Source: Pontixanthobacter aestiaquae (GTDB lineage Bacteria > Pseudomonadota > Alphaproteobacteria > Sphingomonadales > Sphingomonadaceae). From it: 64,000 bases of DNA. This document shows positions 55,612 through 64,000 of the stretch, piece after piece. The notes beneath the pieces were generated by a model. That model searched no databases and was not told where the DNA came from. It saw only the letters and a program-made list of their open reading frames with translations. The position numbers and the translations under genes were made by a program. The stretch spans positions 310,001 to 374,000 of the forward strand of contig NZ_WTYZ01000001.1 of assembly GCF_009827455.1 (NCBI RefSeq). The letters are read 5' to 3'. How positions within the stretch are numbered: position 1 is the first letter of the stretch; each line of letters starts with the position of its first letter.

Positions 55612-56418
55612 ATGTCCGGCGAAATTCTGATCGTCATTCCTGCCCGCCATGCCTCGCAGCGCTATCCCGGCAAGCCGCTCGCCACACTCCGCGGAGCCGG
55701 TGGCGCGGCGAAAACGCTGATTGAGCGAAGCTGGGACGCCGCCAAACGTGTGGCTTCGGGAACGCGCGTAGTCGTGGCGTCGGATAGCGATGAGATCTTG
55801 GACGCAGCGCGCGGTTTTGGCGCAGAGGCAATTTTTACGTCGTCTGCCTGCCGCAATGGTACCGAGCGATGCGCCGAACTGCTGGGAAGACTCGACAGTG
55901 AACCCGATATCGTGGTGAACTTGCAGGGCGACGCCCCCCTAATTCCGGACTATTTTGTTGAAAGCCTAATTGCCGCGATGCAAGCCGATGCGTCTGTCGA
56001 AGTGACAACGCCCGTCGTGCGCTGTACACGCACGCTTTTTGACAAGCTGGTCGCTGACGAGAAGAAGAACATCGTCGGAGGGACCTTCGGCGCGATCTCC
56101 ACTGGCGGAAACGCGCATTATTTCTCCAAGCGGATCATTCCCCATTTTGACGCTGACAAAGCGGACGACAACAATCTGCCAGTCCTGTTGCATATCGGGC
56201 TCTACGCGTACCGGCCGGCTGCGCTGCGCAAATATGTCGCGAGCCAGCCTAGCGCCTTGGAGCAACTCGAAGGGTTGGAGCAGCTGCGCTTCCTCGATTT
56301 GGGCGTCGGTATCCGCACGATCGAGGTGCAATCGCCCGAATGGGAGATTTGGGAGCTCAACAACCCCAGCGATATCCCGCATATCGAGCAATCCCTGAAA
56401 ATTATGGGCCTTGACTAG
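55612..56418 (+). CDS. kdsB: CMP-Kdo synthetase-like cytidylyltransferase (divergent KdsB)
   Basis: KdsB activates Kdo with CTP. The 268-residue protein has the N-terminal IPARHASQRYPGKPLATL, NGTERCAEL, NLQGDAPLIP and ALYF-like HYFSKRIIP, then HIGLYAYR. Two features differ from enterobacterial KdsB and KpsU: QGDEP is QGDAP, and the C-terminal VDTPED motif is missing, replaced by EIWELNNPSDIPHIEQ. The substrate may be Kdo or a related 3-deoxy sugar. It belongs to the kpsF-kdsA set. Confidence 0.82.
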   Translation: MSGEILIVIPARHASQRYPGKPLATLRGAGGAAKTLIERSWDAAKRVASGTRVVVASDSDEILDAARGFGAEAIFTSSACRNGTERCAELLGRLDSEPDIVVNLQGDAPLIPDYFVESLIAAMQADASVEVTTPVVRCTRTLFDKLVADEKKNIVGGTFGAISTGGNAHYFSKRIIPHFDADKADDNNLPVLLHIGLYAYRPAALRKYVASQPSALEQLEGLEQLRFLDLGVGIRTIEVQSPEWEIWELNNPSDIPHIEQSLKIMGLD

Positions 56419-56420
56419 CC

Positions 56421-56567
56421 TCATTCCAGCCAGACTGCCTTCCCGGGCTGATCGAACTCATTTTCTTTTTCGGATGTTTCACCTAAAAGCGGCGCCACAA
56501 CGACATTCACGGTAGTCATCGGATTGCCACCTGCATCCTTTAGGGCATGGCGGCGCACCGGATGCAC
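56421..56567 (-). CDS. possible small protein between kdsB and kdsA
   Basis: An open frame of 48 codons from a GTG ends two bases from the kdsB stop, in the tail-to-tail packing seen for real genes nearby. Its end [21 protein letters not shown] looks protein-like. No family or clear ribosome site is recognised. An internal ATG would give only 32 residues. It may be spurious. Confidence 0.25.
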   Translation of the reverse strand: MHPVRRHALKDAGGNPMTTVNVVVAPLLGETSEKENEFDQPGKAVWLE

Positions 56568-56593
56568 CCCCGATTTATAGTAGAAAGACTGAC

Positions 56594-57460
56594 ATGAAAC
56601 TCTGCGGTAAAAATATTGGCCTCGATCAACCATTTTTTCTGATTGCTGGCCCCTGCGTCATCGAGTCCGAAGATATGGCAATGCGCACATCAGAAGCGAT
56701 TAAAAAAATCACTGACGATCTGGGAATCCACTTCATTTACAAAAGCTCTTTCGACAAAGCGAACCGCACATCGGGCACCAGCTTCCGCGGCCCGGGTCTT
56801 CATGAAGGTCTTGAAATTCTTGCCAAAGTTAAGCGCGAAATCGGCGTGCCGGTTCTGACCGATGTTCATGAAAAGGAGCAGGTCGCGCCTGTTTCGGAAG
56901 TGGTTGACATCATGCAGACCCCTGCATTCCTCGCGCGGCAAACGGACTTCATCACCACGGTCGCGGCAGCCGGCGTTCCGGTAAATATCAAGAAAGCGCA
57001 ATTCATGGCGCCGGGCGATATGGTTAATGTCGTCGACAAGGCCGTAGCTGCTGCCAAAGCCGCAGGGCATGATGGTGATAACATCATGGTGTGCGAGCGC
57101 GGTGCATCCTTCGGCTACCAGAACCTCGTGTCAGACATGCGCAGCCTTGCGATAATGCGCGAAACCGGGCGTCCAGTCGTGTTCGACGCTACGCACTCGG
57201 TCCAACTGCCCGGCGGCCAAGGCAAGAGCTCAGGCGGGCAGCGTGAATTCGTACCGGTTCTGGCACGTGCAGCGGTAGCGGTTGGCGTTTCCGGTCTGTT
57301 CATGGAAACCCACCCCAATCCGAAAGAGGCCAAATCTGACGGCCCCAACGCAATGCCGCTTGGCCACCTTGCCGACCTGCTGCGAAGTCTGATGGCTATC
57401 GACCAGACCGTGAAAGGCAGCACGTTTCTGGAGGAAACGCTCGCCGATTTCGACGGTTGA
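56594..57460 (+). CDS. kdsA: 3-deoxy-8-phosphooctulonate synthase (class II)
   Basis: KdsA condenses phosphoenolpyruvate with arabinose-5-phosphate to Kdo-8-phosphate. The 288-residue protein has [13 protein letters not shown] with Cys21, the metal ligand of class II enzymes, then [34 protein letters not shown] and FMETHPNP. It is therefore predicted to be metal-dependent, unlike E. coli KdsA. The phosphatase kdsC is not in the window. Confidence 0.95.
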   Translation: MKLCGKNIGLDQPFFLIAGPCVIESEDMAMRTSEAIKKITDDLGIHFIYKSSFDKANRTSGTSFRGPGLHEGLEILAKVKREIGVPVLTDVHEKEQVAPVSEVVDIMQTPAFLARQTDFITTVAAAGVPVNIKKAQFMAPGDMVNVVDKAVAAAKAAGHDGDNIMVCERGASFGYQNLVSDMRSLAIMRETGRPVVFDATHSVQLPGGQGKSSGGQREFVPVLARAAVAVGVSGLFMETHPNPKEAKSDGPNAMPLGHLADLLRSLMAIDQTVKGSTFLEETLADFDG

Positions 57461-57580
57461 CGAAGTTACCACGCAAGGCTGTTTCTTGTGCGAATGTTTG
57501 AAATTGCTTAGGTGACAGGCAGCTTGCGATAGCTGGCTAACGGGGTTGATCGCCATCACCACGATCCGAAAGGACTTTCG

Positions 57581-58882
57581 ATGCTGACGCAACAGGCGGA
57601 ACCGAAGGCTGTCCAAGACAGCCATCCGCTGACCAGACAGGGCGTGCAGTTTACCTGCTATCTGCTGCTTGGCGTGGTTGCTCCGCTGCTGATCTGGTTT
57701 GCCGCGCGCGATCCCAGCCTGACTTCACCAATTGTCGAAAGTACAGTTCCGGCGGTCGTCATCGCATGTATCGCGAGTTGGTATATTCTGGCCAGGCTTC
57801 GGCTGTACGCGAAGGCCCGCAGGCTATCATACGTTCTGCCAGTCAATTTTCTTACATTCGCTGCAGCGGCATCGGGTATTTTCGTTATTCGGGCGCCTTA
57901 CAGCATCTCGCTTATCGGCTCATGTTTCGTCGCGACGCTAGCGACGAGCTATACGCTGACCGCATTGACCCGATTGGGCAGCAAGCCGCAATTTATTGTC
58001 GATGGCGGGCGCGTTTCAGAGCTACCTAGCCGGCCAGGGCAGCATCGAGTCAATTCGCCAGCCGAGATAGAGGCGATGATCGACAATGGTACTCTACAAG
58101 CCTCGCTGGTTGGTGATCTACACTTCGATCACGACGACGACTGGGAAAGACTGTTCGCCAAGGCCGCGCTACGCGGCATCCCAGTCTATCACTACCGGCA
58201 AATTCTGGAACTCGAAACAGGCCAGGTGCGAATCGACCGGCTTAGCGAAAATGTCCTTGGTTCGCTCATCCCGAACCTGCCCTATATGGCGCTCAAGCGC
58301 ACAATCGACGTGCTCGCGGTGATTGTTTTAAGCCCAGCGTTACTGACTCTGATGGCTGTCATCACGCTAGTCATCAAACTCGATTCCAAAGGCTCGGTCC
58401 TTTTCATCCAAGAGCGGACAGGTTTTCGCGGTGAAATCTTCCGAATGGTCAAATTCCGTACCATGCGCACACGCGAAGTGGGCGGCGATGCCCTCGCCAA
58501 GCGCGAAGATGCCATGACCAAGAGCGACGATGACCGCATCACTCGCGTCGGTCGCTTTCTGCGCAAAGTACGACTCGACGAACTTCCGCAGGCTTGGAAC
58601 ATCCTGAAAGGTGAGATGAGCTGGATTGGCCCGCGGCCCGAAGCGATCAGCCTTTCGGAATGGTATGAGAAGGAAATCCCATTCTATTCCTATCGCCATA
58701 TCGTCCGGCCCGGATTGACCGGATGGGCGCAGGTCAATCAGGGCCACGTTACCGATCTTGGTGATGCGAATGCCAAACTCCGCTATGATTTTTATTATGT
58801 GAAGAATATTTCCCACTGGCTCGACATGCTGATCGCTCTCAAAACAATCCGCGTTGTGCTGGGCGGGCTCGGCGCGAAGTAA
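57581..58882 (+). CDS. initiating polyprenyl glycosylphosphotransferase (WcaJ-like)
   Basis: The 433-residue protein has four to five N-terminal membrane segments, a cytoplasmic nucleotide-binding-like middle, and the C-terminal sugar-transferase domain. That domain has LKRTIDVLAVIVLSPAL, LFIQERTGFRGEIFRMVKFRTMR, RVGRFLRKVRLDELPQ and GPRPEA. It should load the first sugar-1-phosphate onto undecaprenyl phosphate. The first sugar is not predictable from sequence alone. Confidence 0.93.
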   Translation: MLTQQAEPKAVQDSHPLTRQGVQFTCYLLLGVVAPLLIWFAARDPSLTSPIVESTVPAVVIACIASWYILARLRLYAKARRLSYVLPVNFLTFAAAASGIFVIRAPYSISLIGSCFVATLATSYTLTALTRLGSKPQFIVDGGRVSELPSRPGQHRVNSPAEIEAMIDNGTLQASLVGDLHFDHDDDWERLFAKAALRGIPVYHYRQILELETGQVRIDRLSENVLGSLIPNLPYMALKRTIDVLAVIVLSPALLTLMAVITLVIKLDSKGSVLFIQERTGFRGEIFRMVKFRTMRTREVGGDALAKREDAMTKSDDDRITRVGRFLRKVRLDELPQAWNILKGEMSWIGPRPEAISLSEWYEKEIPFYSYRHIVRPGLTGWAQVNQGHVTDLGDANAKLRYDFYYVKNISHWLDMLIALKTIRVVLGGLGAK

Positions 58883-58913
58883 CGCTCCACCAATTTCCGA
58901 AGGTACAGACACA

Positions 58914-59927
58914 ATGCGCAAGGTTCTCGTTACCGGAACAGCCGGTTTTATCGGCTTCCACCTCGCCCAATTGCTATTGAAAGAGGGTTTTGCGGTCGTC
59001 GGCTTTGACGGGATGACCGACTATTACGACGTGCGGATCAAAGAGCGCCGTCATCAAATGCTACTCCAGAACGAGCATTTCAAAGCGCATATCGGCATGC
59101 TCGAAGATTTCGATGCGCTGCGCGATCTGATGCTGGAAGAAAAACCCGATGTGATCGTCCATTTGGCGGCTCAGGCTGGCGTTCGTTACAGCCTCGAAAA
59201 TCCGCGTGCTTATCTCGATTCCAACATTACCGGCACATTCAATATTATGGAGTGCGCGCGCGAATTGGGTGTTGATCATTTGCTGATGGCCAGCACCAGC
59301 AGCGTCTATGGCGCGAATGAAGACATGCCGTTTGACGAGCTGGAGCGGGTCGAAACGCCGCTGACTTTCTACGCCGCGACCAAGAAAGCCAATGAGTCGA
59401 TGGCACATTCCTATGCTCATCTGTGGAACCTACCAACGACCATGTTCCGCTTCTTCACCGTCTACGGTCCCTGGGGTCGGCCCGATATGGCGCTATTCAA
59501 ATTTACCAAAGGTATTCTCGATGGAACACCCATCGACATTTACAATCACGGCGAGATGTATCGTGATTTCACGTTCGTTACGGATCTGGTGCGCGGCATA
59601 CGGCTACTCATCGATGCGGTGCCCGAACGACCCGGAACCAAAGATGACATCGCAGAAGGGGACAGCCTTTCGCCAGCCGCTCCATTCCGCGTGGTCAATA
59701 TCGGCAATAGCGACAAGGTCAAATTGACCGACTTTATCGACGCGATCGAGCAAGAATGCGGGGTGAAGGCCGAGCGCAATTACATGGAAATGCAGAAGGG
59801 TGACGTCCCAGCGACATGGGCCAATGCCGATTTGCTCAAGTCACTGACCGGATACCAGCCGCAAACCGATTTCCGCGAGGGAATCCGGCAATTCGTCGAA
59901 TGGTATCGGTCTTATTACAGCGTGTGA
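58914..59927 (+). CDS. UDP-glucuronate 4-epimerase-like protein
   Basis: The 337-residue extended SDR protein starts MRKVLVTGTAGFIGFHLAQLL. It has FDGMTDYYDVRIKERRH, typical of UDP-GlcA 4-epimerases (LpsL/Cap1J), the catalytic STSSVYG and YAATKKANE, and VYGPWGRPDMALF. It would make UDP-GalA, or UDP-GalNAcA from the tviB product. No UDP-glucose dehydrogenase is in the window, which makes the second option worth considering. It lies 31 bases after the initiating transferase. Confidence 0.88.
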   Translation: MRKVLVTGTAGFIGFHLAQLLLKEGFAVVGFDGMTDYYDVRIKERRHQMLLQNEHFKAHIGMLEDFDALRDLMLEEKPDVIVHLAAQAGVRYSLENPRAYLDSNITGTFNIMECARELGVDHLLMASTSSVYGANEDMPFDELERVETPLTFYAATKKANESMAHSYAHLWNLPTTMFRFFTVYGPWGRPDMALFKFTKGILDGTPIDIYNHGEMYRDFTFVTDLVRGIRLLIDAVPERPGTKDDIAEGDSLSPAAPFRVVNIGNSDKVKLTDFIDAIEQECGVKAERNYMEMQKGDVPATWANADLLKSLTGYQPQTDFREGIRQFVEWYRSYYSV

Positions 59928-61229
59928 TTAGCTAGCGAGCCGCAAGCCCGGCTTGTTTGGCTTAATCTGCGCATCGGGCCAGATTCCGCGGGTGTCATAG
60001 ACGACAGAATGCTGGCGTTCCTCTGCTGGAACGACTTTGAAGATGTCATGATCCACCAGAACAATCAGAATGCCGCAATTTTCGAGCGCAAAATCGAGAT
60101 CGACGAGCTCAGCACCGGTCGATTCGAATTCGCGCGGAAGTTCAGCCGCATAAGGCTCAACAATCTTTACACGCTCACCAAATTGGCGGGCAATTTTCGC
60201 CGCAACAAAGCGTGCAGGGCTCTCGCGGAAATCATCGATATTGGCTTTGAAAGCAAGCCCGAGACACGCGACCGGCGCCCCAGGATTGGCTTCGATAAGC
60301 TGGATCGCTTGCTCGACCACATGGTGCATTTTCGCATCATTCACCTCGCGCCCGGTCCTGATCAGGGGAGATTGCGCAGGCGCGCCATGGATGATGAAAT
60401 AGGGATCAACCGCAATACAGTGCCCGCCGACTCCCGGGCCGGGCTGCAGGATGTTTACACGCGGATGGCGATTGGCGAGCTTGATCACTTCCCAAACATC
60501 CAAGTCCATCTCGTCCGAGATCATCGAGAGCTCGTTGGCAAAGGCAATGTTCACATCGCGATAGGCGTTTTCGACCAGCTTGGTCATCTCCGCCGACCGC
60601 GCGTCAGTGGTCACACACGTTCCGCGCACAAACCGTTTGTAGAAAGCCAGCGCCTTACGGGCACAGCGCGGGGTGATTCCGCCAATGGAGCGGTCATTAT
60701 GCGTGAGCTCTTCAAGAATTTTGCCGGGCAGCACGCGCTCGGGACAATAGGCAATGGCCACATCGGGCGTCTCGTCGGTTTTGCCGGGGAGCTTGAGATC
60801 CGGGCGCAGTCCAGAAATCAGATCGCGCATCGCTTCGGTCGTACCGACAGGCGATGTCGATTCAAGAATGATAATATCGCCCTTTTTGAGCACTCCGGCC
60901 ACTTCAGTCGCGGCTGACATCACATAGGATGTGTCCGGCGTATGATGGCCGTCTTTCTCGAACGGTGTTGGGACAGCGATCACAAATACGTCGGCCGGCA
61001 CAATCATTGTCGAGGCCTTCAGCATACCGCGCTGGACCACGCCGCGCACAAGCCCGTCAAGATCAACCTCTTCAATATGGATTTCGCCGCGGTTTATCGT
61101 TTCGACCACACTCTCTGTTACGTCGACACCGGTGACAGGGCAGTTTGCCCGAGCGATTATTGCTGCCGTCGGCAGGCCGATATAGCCGAGGCCGATAACA
61201 CAGACTTGGGGTTTTTCTTCGCCGCGCAT
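59928..61229 (-). CDS. wecC: UDP-N-acetyl-D-mannosamine dehydrogenase
   Basis: WecC oxidises UDP-ManNAc to UDP-ManNAcA. The 433-residue protein has VCVIGLGYIGLPTAAIIA, ESTSPVGTTE, the catalytic Cys271 in GPGVGGHCIAVDPYF, and CLGLAFKANIDDFRESPA, which together fit WecC better than TviB. It follows wecB on the same strand after a 175-base gap that holds repeat copy B. Its stop abuts the convergent epimerase gene with no spacing. Confidence 0.93.
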   Translation of the reverse strand: MRGEEKPQVCVIGLGYIGLPTAAIIARANCPVTGVDVTESVVETINRGEIHIEEVDLDGLVRGVVQRGMLKASTMIVPADVFVIAVPTPFEKDGHHTPDTSYVMSAATEVAGVLKKGDIIILESTSPVGTTEAMRDLISGLRPDLKLPGKTDETPDVAIAYCPERVLPGKILEELTHNDRSIGGITPRCARKALAFYKRFVRGTCVTTDARSAEMTKLVENAYRDVNIAFANELSMISDEMDLDVWEVIKLANRHPRVNILQPGPGVGGHCIAVDPYFIIHGAPAQSPLIRTGREVNDAKMHHVVEQAIQLIEANPGAPVACLGLAFKANIDDFRESPARFVAAKIARQFGERVKIVEPYAAELPREFESTGAELVDLDFALENCGILIVLVDHDIFKVVPAEERQHSVVYDTRGIWPDAQIKPNKPGLRLAS

Positions 61230-61311
61230 GATTGTCCCGCTGAATTTGTTTCAGCCTGACCGTTACGAGCAAAGGGTAAACATAGCGGTAACGATAGCAG
61301 CTTGTTCAGGC

Positions 61312-61387
61312 CCTCAAGCGCCGGGCGCTGACATCCGTCAGCTTGGCTGCCTCGCATAAGCTCGGGCGGCTGGTCGGCCTTGCGATT
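61312..61387. repeat. dispersed intergenic repeat, copy B
   Basis: CTCAAGCGCCGGGCGCT, followed by GACATCCGTCAGCTTGGCTG, matches copy A at 10,032 with few changes in the first 30 bases, then more loosely. It fills most of the gap between wecB and wecC. Confidence 0.55.
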
Positions 61388-61404
61388 CGCTTCCGCGAAC
61401 CGGA

Positions 61405-62529
61405 TCAGTTCTTAGCCAGGGCCTCAACAATGCGGCCCACCGCCTGGCCATCACCAAACGGATTATGGGATTGCGCCATGGCATCATAGGCCGCTTGGTC
61501 GTCGAGCAAGCGATTGCACTCTGAGACAATCATGTCGGCGTCAGTACCGACCAGCTTGGCTGTTCCTGCTTCGACGCCCTCTGGGCGCTCGGTCGTTTCG
61601 CGCATCACCAGCACCGGCTTGCCCAACGCGGGCGCTTCCTCCTGCACACCGCCACTATCGGTCAGCATCAGCGTGCAAATGTCGAGCAACCGAGCGAAAT
61701 GCGGGTAGTCGAGCGGTTCGATCAAAGCGACATTGTCTAATCCTTCGAGCTCCTCGGTCATCACTTTGCGGACATTGGGATTGAGATGGACGGGGAAGAT
61801 CATCGCCACATCATCGCGCGCCGCAATTCGCCGGATCGCATCAGCAATGGCTTCCATCCCCCCACCAAAATTCTCGCGCCGATGGCTGGTCACACCAATG
61901 ATGCGTTTTCCCGCGAAGCGCTGCTCCAGCTCGGCCAGATTAGTAGCGAGTTCCGGCTTCTGCTTGATCTGCTCCGTGATCCAATGGAGCGCATCGATGA
62001 CCGTATTGCCCGTGACGTAAATGCTGGCCGGATCGACCGCTTCACGCTTCAAGGCCCCGGCCGCCGTCTGGGTCGGCGCGAAATGTAGAGCGGCAAAGCT
62101 GCCGACAATCTTGCGATTGACCTCTTCCGGCCATGGATGATGAATATTGCCGCTGCGCAGGCCCGCTTCGACATGCGCCACAGGGATCTTGCGGTAATAC
62201 GCTGCAAGCGCACCGCTCATTGCGGTCGCTGTATCGCCCTGTACGATGACCCAATCGGGCTTTTCTTCGTCGAGAACCTTACCGATCCCTGTCAAAAGAT
62301 TGGCGGTCAGCGCATCAAGCGTCTGGTCGGGCTGCATCAGATCAAGGTCATGATCGGGGGAAATGTCAGCTATCTCAAGAACTTGATCGAGCATCCCGCG
62401 ATGCTGGCCGGACACACAGACCCGCTGGTCGAACCGCTCATCTCGCTCCAACGCATGGACGAGCGGGAAGAACTTGATGGCTTCGGGACGTGTGCCGAAT
62501 ACGCTGAGGATCTTGATTGGCGGGCTCAT
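61405..62529 (-). CDS. wecB: UDP-N-acetylglucosamine 2-epimerase (non-hydrolysing)
   Basis: WecB interconverts UDP-GlcNAc and UDP-ManNAc, feeding wecC. The 374-residue GT-B-fold protein has FGTRPEAIKFFPLV, VQGDTATAMSGALAAYYRKIPVAHVEAGLRSG, HHPWPEEVNRKI, TSHRRENFG and DSGGVQEEAPALGKPVLVMRETTERPEG (quoted in parts). These are hallmark motifs of the non-hydrolysing epimerase. Confidence 0.95.
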   Translation of the reverse strand: MSPPIKILSVFGTRPEAIKFFPLVHALERDERFDQRVCVSGQHRGMLDQVLEIADISPDHDLDLMQPDQTLDALTANLLTGIGKVLDEEKPDWVIVQGDTATAMSGALAAYYRKIPVAHVEAGLRSGNIHHPWPEEVNRKIVGSFAALHFAPTQTAAGALKREAVDPASIYVTGNTVIDALHWITEQIKQKPELATNLAELEQRFAGKRIIGVTSHRRENFGGGMEAIADAIRRIAARDDVAMIFPVHLNPNVRKVMTEELEGLDNVALIEPLDYPHFARLLDICTLMLTDSGGVQEEAPALGKPVLVMRETTERPEGVEAGTAKLVGTDADMIVSECNRLLDDQAAYDAMAQSHNPFGDGQAVGRIVEALAKN

Positions 62530-62587
62530 GCGCAGCGGCTTACGACAGGAAGGTTAATTCTGCCTATCTGTGGGTTAACTTCATGGC

Positions 62588-63172
62588 TCAGCCTTCTGGC
62601 GTAGCGTTCGGATCGGGCAGAGGCTCTGCCTCGGCTGCGTTGCCTTCATCACCCGGGAGCGGCGCATCGCGCTCTTTCTCCAGACGCTCGAGATATTCGC
62701 GTTCGATCGCCTCGACCCGCTCTTGTTCCTCGGCCGCATCTTCGTCGATCGTCGCCAAGCGTTCGGCGCGGGCTTCCTCGATGAGCTGGCCAAAGCGGAT
62801 ATTTTTGCTTTCACCTTTCTCGCCATAGGCAGCTTTGATCATCTGGTCCGTGCAGCCAGTAATGCCGCCAGCGCCAGTCGGTGAGCAAGACATGGTGCCA
62901 AACGATCCGACAGTTTCGAAACTCTCGACACGCTCCGCCCACGCTACATTCTCGCCGCTGTCACTCTCACGCAGATTCTCCGGGATACGATACCGTTCGC
63001 CTTCTGCTTTTCGCGCGCAAACATTAATGACGTCCTCTGTCGATTCGGGACACTCGTCATCGCCGTAGATAATGACCATATTGACCTTATCGCCCGCGTC
63101 GTCCTGCGCGGCAGCAGGCGTGGCCAGAATCACGGATGCAGTTATTAATGTGGCAGCGAGTAGGTTTTTCAT
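62588..63172 (-). CDS. secreted hypothetical protein with acidic coiled tail
   Basis: The 194-residue protein has a signal peptide (about 1-22). Its exported domain has IIYGDDECPES, INVCARKAEGERYRIPENLR and SCSPTGAGGITGCTD, so four cysteines may form disulfides. A charged helical stretch (about 125-170, rich in Glu and Arg) and a Pro/acidic tail follow. Similar proteins seem common in sphingomonads, but I know no function. It is on the strand of wecB, 58 bases upstream of it. Confidence 0.72.
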   Translation of the reverse strand: MKNLLAATLITASVILATPAAAQDDAGDKVNMVIIYGDDECPESTEDVINVCARKAEGERYRIPENLRESDSGENVAWAERVESFETVGSFGTMSCSPTGAGGITGCTDQMIKAAYGEKGESKNIRFGQLIEEARAERLATIDEDAAEEQERVEAIEREYLERLEKERDAPLPGDEGNAAEAEPLPDPNATPEG

Positions 63173-63278
63173 CGGTCAAATCCCGTGACAAATAATCATA
63201 AGCGGCACTAAGCGCGCGATGCGCTGAACACTATATGAAGCGCACAAAAGGGTGAAGTGGTTCCCGCGCGACTCTGCT

Positions 63279-63815
63279 CTAGATACGCTCTGCCAGTTTG
63301 ATGGCAACTTTGCAGCCAAGGCGAATCGCGCCCGATAACAGCGGATAGGCGGGCGCTTTCTCGGCGCCGGCAGCCAAAGCGGCGTCGCGATGCTCGCGCT
63401 CATCCTCGCGAAATTCCTCGATCATCTGCGCCAGCTCTGGATCTGCATCGTCTTCTCCCAGCGCATCAAGCTGGTCCGAGTAATGCTTATCGATCTCGGT
63501 CTCGACCGCCGCAGTACACGCCATGGCCGCTTCGGGACCCAGCAGAGCCGTTCCCGCACCCAGCGCATAGCCCGCTGCCGACCAGAATGGGTGCAGCACA
63601 GTCGGGCGCACGCCGCGCCGTGCCATCAGCTCATTGAATTTCTCGTGGTGGCGATCTTCTTCGGCTGCCATCGCGGAAATCTCCGCAGACATCGGATGGC
63701 GATCTCCCATTACGGCTAGCTGGCCGGCGTAGATACGCGTCGCACCAAATTCGCCCGCCTGATCTACCCGGATCATCCGGTCAATTTTCACTTTGCTCTT
63801 ATTGATCGTACTCAT
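63279..63815 (-). CDS. coq7: demethoxyubiquinone hydroxylase (Coq7)
   Basis: Coq7 is a di-iron membrane-associated enzyme that hydroxylates demethoxyubiquinone in ubiquinone synthesis. The 178-residue protein begins KIDRMIRVDQAGEFGATRIYAGQ. The iron ligands lie in GEFGATRIY, EEDRHHEKFNEL, ETEIDKHY and EDEREHRD. The ATG at 63,815 is used; the longer ORF adds an unrelated basic stretch. It is divergent from the gene starting at 63,948. Confidence 0.93.
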   Translation of the reverse strand: MSTINKSKVKIDRMIRVDQAGEFGATRIYAGQLAVMGDRHPMSAEISAMAAEEDRHHEKFNELMARRGVRPTVLHPFWSAAGYALGAGTALLGPEAAMACTAAVETEIDKHYSDQLDALGEDDADPELAQMIEEFREDEREHRDAALAAGAEKAPAYPLLSGAIRLGCKVAIKLAERI

Positions 63816-63947
63816 GCGCGACCTTTGAACAGTAAAGCCATATTCGCGCAACCCGCGCCGCAAGAGATCAGAAAATTCCACCCGGCAAGGCTTATGCCGA
63901 ACAAGTCCCATGGCGATTTGTCACAACGGACTATTGGAGCGGTCATT

Positions 63948-64000
63948 ATGGCATCAACAGCGCTGACCCCCGCCACGGCCGCAGTGACCGCGCAGTCGGT
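63948..64000 (+). CDS. 5' end of a gene leaving the window (partial)
   Basis: An ATG at 63,948 with GGAG eight bases upstream opens a frame MASTALTPATAAVTAQS that stays open to the window end. Seventeen codons do not allow a family call. It is divergent from coq7 with a 132-base gap. Confidence 0.45.
   Translation, partial: MASTALTPATAAVTAQS

Noticed and set aside
1-64000. tRNA, rRNA, CRISPR, prophage or transposase genes
   Set aside because: None recognised on either strand; no T-loop-like conserved sequence in the gaps and no repeat-spacer pattern.

Overview
The window reads as a chromosomal segment of an alphaproteobacterium of the order Sphingomonadales, most likely the family Erythrobacteraceae. 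The signs are a SciP (DUF1153) cell-cycle regulator, an EcfG-type stress promoter, a DUF3035 lipoprotein behind lspA, a Coq7 ubiquinone hydroxylase, many short GTGA/ATGA/TAATG gene overlaps and a moderately GC-rich base composition. This assignment comes from family knowledge and pattern recognition, not from a search. No rRNA, tRNA, CRISPR array, prophage or insertion sequence was recognised.

Region 1 (1-10,030, all plus strand) is a housekeeping run: gpmA, purE, purK, folA, an M19 dipeptidase, ribF and a GDPD-family phosphodiesterase, followed by ileS, lspA and a DUF3035 lipoprotein. Most of these genes overlap by 1-4 bases and are probably translationally coupled.

Region 2 (10,030-36,400) is mixed core and accessory material. 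It holds a CBS/DUF21 membrane protein, an OmpA-like lipoprotein, an inositol-monophosphatase family protein, sucC, a DUF6265/LprI-like secreted protein, etfBA behind a palindromic operator, two tandem secreted proteins with TonB-C-like ends, and DUF445. It continues with an RND efflux pair whose permease carries an unusual membrane insertion, glsB under an EcfG-like promoter, sciP with a coupled upstream ORF, mnmA, a serine hydrolase, phzF, a CDF transporter, pdxH, a CbpA-like DnaJ, YihY and fabI.

Region 3 (35,250-62,530) is a large cell-surface polysaccharide locus of the Wzx/Wzy type. Export and length control come from wzc (with a Tyr-Gly tail) and a short wza. Assembly comes from a WcaJ-like initiating transferase, a Wzx flippase, an EpsG-like polymerase and an O-antigen-ligase family protein. 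Sugar supply comes from tviB, a UDP-uronate epimerase, wecB and wecC, and from a Kdo set (kpsF, kdsB, kdsA) without kdsC. Decoration comes from a pyruvyl transferase-like protein, acyltransferases, FkbM and an AsnB amidotransferase. Two GT4 enzymes and an unclassified GT-B-like protein are also present. The predicted product is an acidic polymer rich in amino-uronic acids, possibly amidated, with Kdo or a Kdo-like sugar.

Region 4 (62,580-64,000) has a secreted hypothetical protein, coq7, and the first codons of a divergent gene that leaves the window.

The points most worth following up are the four-segment membrane insertion in the RND permease, the Kdo branch with a divergent KdsB in a lineage known for lacking classical LPS, the unclassified GT-B-like protein beside a pyruvyl-transferase homologue, the repeat-encoded Tyr-Gly tail of Wzc, and several cis-regulatory palindromes.
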